Source of the DNA: Lachnospiraceae bacterium
Lineage (GTDB): Bacteria; Bacillota; Clostridia; Lachnospirales; Lachnospiraceae
Direction of reading: 5' to 3'
DNA: 6,699 nucleotides
Assembly: GCA_902363675.1 (NCBI GenBank)
Contig: CABJAV010000061.1
Coordinates: 1-6,699, forward strand
Shown piece by piece: positions 6,650 through 6,699 of the stretch. Under the pieces are notes generated by a model. The model was not told where the DNA came from. It made no database searches and worked only from the letters and a program-made list of their open reading frames with translations. Every line of letters begins with the position of its first letter. Within the stretch, counting starts at the first letter, position 1. The position numbers and the translations under genes were made by a program.

Positions 6650-6680
6650 TATAAACGATAATTTCTTATTATCACGACCA
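6650..6680 (-). promoter_or_regulatory. Shared upstream element, copy 2: dyad GATAAT-N5-ATTATC
   Basis: This is the inverted partner of 3161-3191, with the dyad at 6657-6673. Read toward the NDT-like gene it has the same order as copy 1: dyad, then TTTATA. A possible -10, TATATT (6648-6653), lies 33 bases before the ATG at 6614, against 31 bases at the other gene. A second perfect TATAAT (6686-6691, minus strand) lies just upstream of the dyad; if that is the true -10, the dyad would be at the transcript start, as a repressor site. Its -35 would be beyond the window end. Confidence 0.6.
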
Positions 6681-6699
6681 TATTAATTATACTATTTTT

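Noticed and set aside
3161..6680. Classical transposon bounded by terminal inverted repeats
   Set aside because: There is no transposase between the repeats and no flanking target duplication that I can see. The repeats sit at promoter positions with internal dyads, which suits operators better.
1..6699. CRISPR array, tRNA or rRNA genes
   Set aside because: No regularly spaced direct repeats, no tRNA cloverleaf and no rRNA-like stretch were found.

Overview
The window looks like chromosomal accessory DNA from a low-GC Firmicute, most likely a gut Clostridia/Lachnospiraceae-type organism. This is inferred from strong AGGAG-type ribosome binding sites, TTG starts, AT-rich coding sequence, TGn-extended -10 promoters and a clostridial-style IS200/IS605 element. 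No species can be named from the sequence alone.

Layout. Positions 1 to about 1560 are an IS200/IS605-family element read on the minus strand. It has a bipartite left-end hairpin (1511-1555), a tnpA transposase gene broken by an internal frameshifting deletion (1180-1480), a full-length tnpB with an intact RuvC triad and zinc finger (58-1161), and a right-end hairpin (30-44); the right boundary probably lies left of base 1. The element inserted into the 3' end of a minus-strand gene for a membrane-anchored TPR-like protein (1530-2585), whose reading frame now stops inside the left-end hairpin. Upstream of it are an extended -10 promoter, a rho-independent terminator (2661-2682) and a 61-codon gene of unknown function (2777-2962) with its own promoter.

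From about 3160 to the right edge the DNA is visibly more AT-rich. Two plus-strand genes form a small operon: a polysaccharide pyruvyl transferase family protein (3225-4268) and a GT2 glycosyltransferase (4292-5248). They probably act together on a surface glycan. Converging on them is a minus-strand gene (5292-6614) for a protein with an N-terminal nucleoside 2-deoxyribosyltransferase/TIR-like Rossmann domain and a helical C-terminal region, separated by a strong hairpin terminator (5252-5285).

The most unusual feature is a near-identical sequence of about 31 bp in front of both outer genes (3161-3191 and, inverted, 6650-6680; 29 of 31 identical, 25 in a row). It holds a perfect dyad GATAAT-N5-ATTATC and ends in a possible -10 box, and the -10-to-start distance is almost the same at both genes. 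This suggests that the glycan operon and the NDT-like gene share a regulator and form one functional unit. A less likely reading is that the two copies are ends of an invertible or mobile islet. The shared element ties together a glycan-modification pair and a nucleotide-processing or effector-like protein, a combination I do not recognise as a described system.
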